Part shown: positions 62,701 through 64,000 of the stretch, piece by piece
How positions within the stretch are numbered: the first letter of the stretch is position 1
How the letters are laid out: every line of letters begins with the position of its first letter
From: Phallusia mammillata
Taxonomy: Eukaryota; Chordata; Ascidiacea; Phlebobranchia; Ascidiidae
Reading direction: 5' to 3'
Assembly (NCBI GenBank): GCA_003260075.1
Contig: QLIY01000070.1
Span: 213,349-277,348 of the forward strand
Length of the DNA stretch: 64,000 bases
Program-made: the position numbers and the translations under genes
Notes under the pieces: generated by a model
What the model saw: the letters and a program-made list of their open reading frames with translations, nothing else
Database searches by the model: none
What the model was told of the DNA's origin: nothing

Positions 62701-63663
62701 TACCGAGCATCGCTGTTTTTGATGCTTGATGCTCGGCTGAGTAGTTGCACAAACTGACCCGAGCATTAAATTTGCATATTCATGCCTTGCTAAGATACAA
62801 AACTAATGTTCGAAAGGGTATCCAAGAACAAAAATGACTGTTGTTTTAAATGCGTTAGATTGTGGAAAACGTACTTGTGGGGCCTGTACAGCTTAGTTAT
62901 ACCGCTGGTGACGTAAGGGACCTCGGAAAGCTACAAAACTAGCGTGCGTGGGGAATTTTCATGATGTCACAATGTACGGAGCGTGCTTCGCTGAGCACCG
63001 AGCATTAACATGAGAAGCTCAGTGCTCAACCAAACAGAACATTTGCGGTTTCGGCCCATCCCTAATAATCAACATGCCAACCTTTTTATGCAATTAATCG
63101 GACAATTTCATCACAAGTGGCTACAGTTGGGATTTACATTTTTTTATTTAGTCAAACAAATTATGTGTTTAACCATATTCATTTATATTAGAGTTACATG
63201 CCAGAATTGCTGACATTGTGTGCATTTTTTTCTGTTTTTGGACTTATGCTTTTCTTTATTGCAGGCACAATCAATTCTAACTACTCCTGCTGTGCCTTCA
63301 CAATCAGCTGGTAAGGGTTGAAGTTTTAGCTGTCTGTTTATTATGGGTCCCCTTCCCTGAANAACTTTGCATGTGTGGGGACCCATGAGTTTTTGCCTGC
63401 AGAAACGACTAAAGTTATAAAAGACGATGGCTAATATGGGACCCAATACAAAATAAGCATAGGAAATATATTTATGTTTTAAAATAGGTTATAGTGTATA
63501 TGCAAGGGCAATATGTGCTAAGCCACCCTTCTAGTTTATATTAGAGTTACATGCCAGAATTGCTGACATTGTGTGCATTTTTTTCTGTTTTTGGACTTAT
63601 GCTTTTCTTTATTGCAGGCACAATCAATTCTAACTACTCCTGCTGTGCCTTCACAATCAGCTG
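47610..63663 (+). CDS. RANBP2: RanBP2/Nup358 nucleoporin, 5' and middle part
   Basis: Cytoplasmic-filament nucleoporin that docks RanGTP and transport complexes. Exons: 47610-47681, 48135-48341, 48821-48952, 49015-49134, 49204-49320, 49380-49525, 49734-49860, 50007-50249, 50415-50550, 50622-50763, ~51301-51432 (5' end lost in poly-G), 51711-51763, 51824-51950, 52061-52254, 52889-53003, 53066-53167, 54034-54148, 54276-54337, 54409-54498, 54583-54732, 54963-55112, 55276-55621, 55811-55968, 56045-56116, 56172-56256, 56347-56492, 56692-56850, 59005-59230, 59301-59387, 60026-60109, 60179-60322, 60603-60760, 61006-61137, 61361-61580, 61785-61921, 62084-62141, 62240-62380, 62505-62593, 63265-63310 (copy 63618-63663). 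Order: TPR region ([20 protein letters not shown]), alpha-solenoid ([10 protein letters not shown]), Q-rich tract, Ran-binding domain 1 ([14 protein letters not shown] ... [15 protein letters not shown]), Ran-binding domain 2 ([15 protein letters not shown] ... [15 protein letters not shown]), zinc finger SWDCPDC...CQCCGASNP, and FG motifs. It continues off the right edge. Confidence 0.92.
49135..49203 (+). other. GC-AG intron in RanBP2
   Basis: 69-nt intron between FLK and TQGN. The only in-frame donor is AAG|GCAAAG; reading on meets a stop within three codons and no GT lies near. The acceptor is AATGTAG. Confidence 0.7.
51208..51301. other. Poly-G run, 94 nt, replaces the 5' end of a RanBP2 exon
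   Basis: G homopolymer running directly into coding sequence ([13 protein letters not shown]) that aligns with vertebrate Nup358. No splice acceptor exists between the preceding intron and the open frame, and about ten expected residues are missing. Confidence 0.85.
52571..52644 (+). tRNA. tRNA-like Pol III unit, probably pseudo/SINE head
   Basis: Folds as a cloverleaf: acceptor stem 52571-52577 with 52637-52643 (one G-T pair), D arm GCTC/GAGC, anticodon stem GAGTC/GACTC, T arm GTGGG/CCCAC with loop TTCGAAT. A-box TAGCTCAGTTGG and B-box GGTTCGAATCC are intact. The anticodon loop CCGGAAA lacks T33; it would read GGA (Ser), but the long variable arm of tRNA-Ser is absent and one extra base precedes the anticodon stem. 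Probably transcribable but not a normal decoding tRNA. Confidence 0.55.
52641..52658 (+). terminator. Hairpin with T-run after tRNA-like unit
   Basis: Perfect 7-bp stem GGCTAGA/TCTAGCC with a TTTT loop and five consecutive Ts (52648-52652) immediately after the cloverleaf. A T-run of this length is a standard Pol III terminator. Confidence 0.5.
53257..53446. other. Assembly gap flanked by C-run/A-run on both sides
   Basis: C9 followed by 56 A (53257-53321), then 99 N (53322-53420), then C12 followed by 14 A (to 53446). The same C-then-A motif on both sides suggests the gap joins two readings of one low-complexity site in RanBP2 intron 16. Confidence 0.85.
55276..55410 (+). repeat. Glutamine-rich coding repeat in RanBP2
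   Basis: CAG/CAA-rich stretch encoding runs of Q with interspersed Leu (LQQQQ units repeated about three times). It is an expandable coding microsatellite in the linker between the solenoid and the first Ran-binding domain. Confidence 0.85.
57286..57601 (+). repeat. 158-bp tandem duplication
   Basis: Two adjacent units, 57286-57443 and 57444-57601, almost identical; the clearest differences are a C/T change and GCGCGG versus AAACGG near the end. Lies inside the 57.2-59.0 kb repeat element. Confidence 0.85.
57895..58218 (+). repeat. Direct repeat, about 105 bp, 218 bp apart
   Basis: Segments starting CGCTCAGTGCACAGCTGACG at 57895 and 58113 are about 95% identical and end before a common CATTTTCTCA. 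The spacing suggests an internal tandem duplication of a roughly 218-bp unit. Confidence 0.8.
59572..59970. mobile_element. hAT-type MITE containing a poly-C run
   Basis: Ends AGGATTCCCGCA and TGCGGGAACCCT are inverted repeats; flanking 8-mers ACTTTTCC (59564-59571) and GCTTTTCC (59971-59978) match at 7 of 8. Subterminal GGAAAAGTTATGGAA / GGAAAAGTCATGGAA motifs recur. A 48-nt C-run (59747-59794) interrupts it. In RanBP2 intron 29. Confidence 0.8.
59747..59794. other. Poly-C run, 48 nt (suspected disguised gap)
   Basis: Pure C homopolymer within a MITE, the reverse-strand equivalent of the other poly-G runs in the window. Confidence 0.75.
62662..63064. mobile_element. hAT-type MITE, TAGGGATGGGCC family, 403 bp
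   Basis: Ends TAGGGATGGGCC and GGCCCATCCCTA are inverted repeats; flanking 8-mers ATAAACAA (62654-62661) and ATAATCAA (63065-63072) match at 7 of 8. Interior GAGCATCGCTG-type motifs match, in reverse orientation, the element at 5055-5344. In RanBP2 intron 38. Confidence 0.87.
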
Positions 63664-63714
63664 GTAAGGGTTGAAGTTTTAGCTGTCTGTTTATTATGGG
63701 TCCCCTTCCCTGAA
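63182..63714 (+). repeat. Exact 180-bp duplication including a RanBP2 exon
   Basis: 63182-63361 and 63535-63714 appear identical, offset 353 bp, and both contain the 46-nt exon [15 protein letters not shown] plus its splice sites. Between them lie one N (63362) and the right end of the TTATTATGGGTCCCC element. Either an assembly join of two contigs or a real local duplication. Confidence 0.85.
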
Positions 63715-64000
63715 GGGGACACATATTGATTTTACTCAAAATGTTTGTTGTTTTTTTCTTTCTTTTTCTTCTACCCAAAGTTTGTCCGACTCGTTTTTCC
63801 ATCAAATCCTTGATGGATTTGGATGAAATTTACACAGATGGTAGATGTAGTTATGTAGATGTGCATCCCACTTTGTTTTTGTTGATAACCCTAGTATTTA
63901 CCCCGTTAGCCCCCTAAAATAGGTATTTTCCCCCGAAGTTTGTCTGACTTGTTTTTCTATCAAATGTTTGATGGATTTGGCTGAAATTTACACAGATGGT
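63715..64000 (+). mobile_element. Left part of a TTATTATGGGTCCCC repeat copy, truncated by window end
   Basis: Follows the TTATTATGGGTCCCCTTCCC left end at 63691 onward and shares the 'TTTACACAGATGG' and 'GATGGATTTGG' motifs that recur at least twice within it (63812-63840 and 63970-64000). AT-rich, no protein recognised. Probably intron of RanBP2. Confidence 0.45.

Noticed and set aside
170..63663. Seven same-strand genes as an operon
   Set aside because: Ascidian operons have very short intergenic distances. Here the spacers are about 0.5-7 kb and several contain polyadenylation signals and transposons.

Overview
The window looks like a chordate invertebrate genome, most likely a solitary ascidian of the genus Ciona. 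This is inferred from gene content and style: compact multi-exon genes with many short introns, AT-rich non-coding DNA, a chordate-type hedgehog, MyD88 and Nup358/RanBP2, and abundant small hAT-type elements. No database search was possible. Every gene model was built by reading exons, splice sites and reading-frame phase by eye. For five genes the phases close exactly, or up to the one stated gap.

All seven genes lie on the + strand. From left to right: (1) 3' part of an ABCA1/ABCA4-type lipid transporter (170-13196, start outside the window); (2) a complete SPATA6-like gene (14732-20551, 14 exons, 648 aa); (3) a CpG-rich interval (about 22.3-35.6 kb) carrying a hedgehog gene (27600-35497, 4 exons, 469 aa from the chosen start); (4) a type II membrane C-type-lectin-like receptor with a long glycosylated stalk (37047-39282, 5' exon not found); (5) OLA1, an Obg-like ATPase (39802-42793, 7 exons, 399 aa); (6) MyD88 (43951-45682, 6 exons, 416 aa); (7) RanBP2/Nup358 (47610 to beyond the right edge, 39 exons recognised: TPR region, Q-rich linker, two Ran-binding domains, one RanBP2 zinc finger, FG motifs). 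They belong to unrelated processes (lipid efflux, sperm structure, morphogen signalling, surface recognition, translation/stress ATPase, innate immunity, nuclear pore) and are too widely spaced to be an operon.

Introns and intergenic DNA are full of miniature transposons. Nine carry hAT-like terminal inverted repeats with 8-bp flanking repeats, most of them matching at 7 or 8 positions. Two form a clear nested pair (40485-40874). A tRNA-like RNA polymerase III unit inside a 42-bp inverted repeat with 13-bp flanking duplications lies in a RanBP2 intron (52496-52823).

The assembly itself needs care. Three imperfect duplications are each joined by exactly ten added G residues, which is the signature of two allelic contigs pasted end to end. 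Six longer poly-G/poly-C runs (48-94 nt) include one that has replaced the splice acceptor and 5' end of a RanBP2 exon. I read the poly-G runs as disguised gaps, not biology. I found no convincing new multi-gene system. The most interesting biological points are the tRNA-like inverted-repeat element, the nested MITEs, an Arg in place of Gly at the hedgehog autocleavage site, a MyD88 TIR lacking the BB-loop proline, and the glycan-rich lectin stalk.
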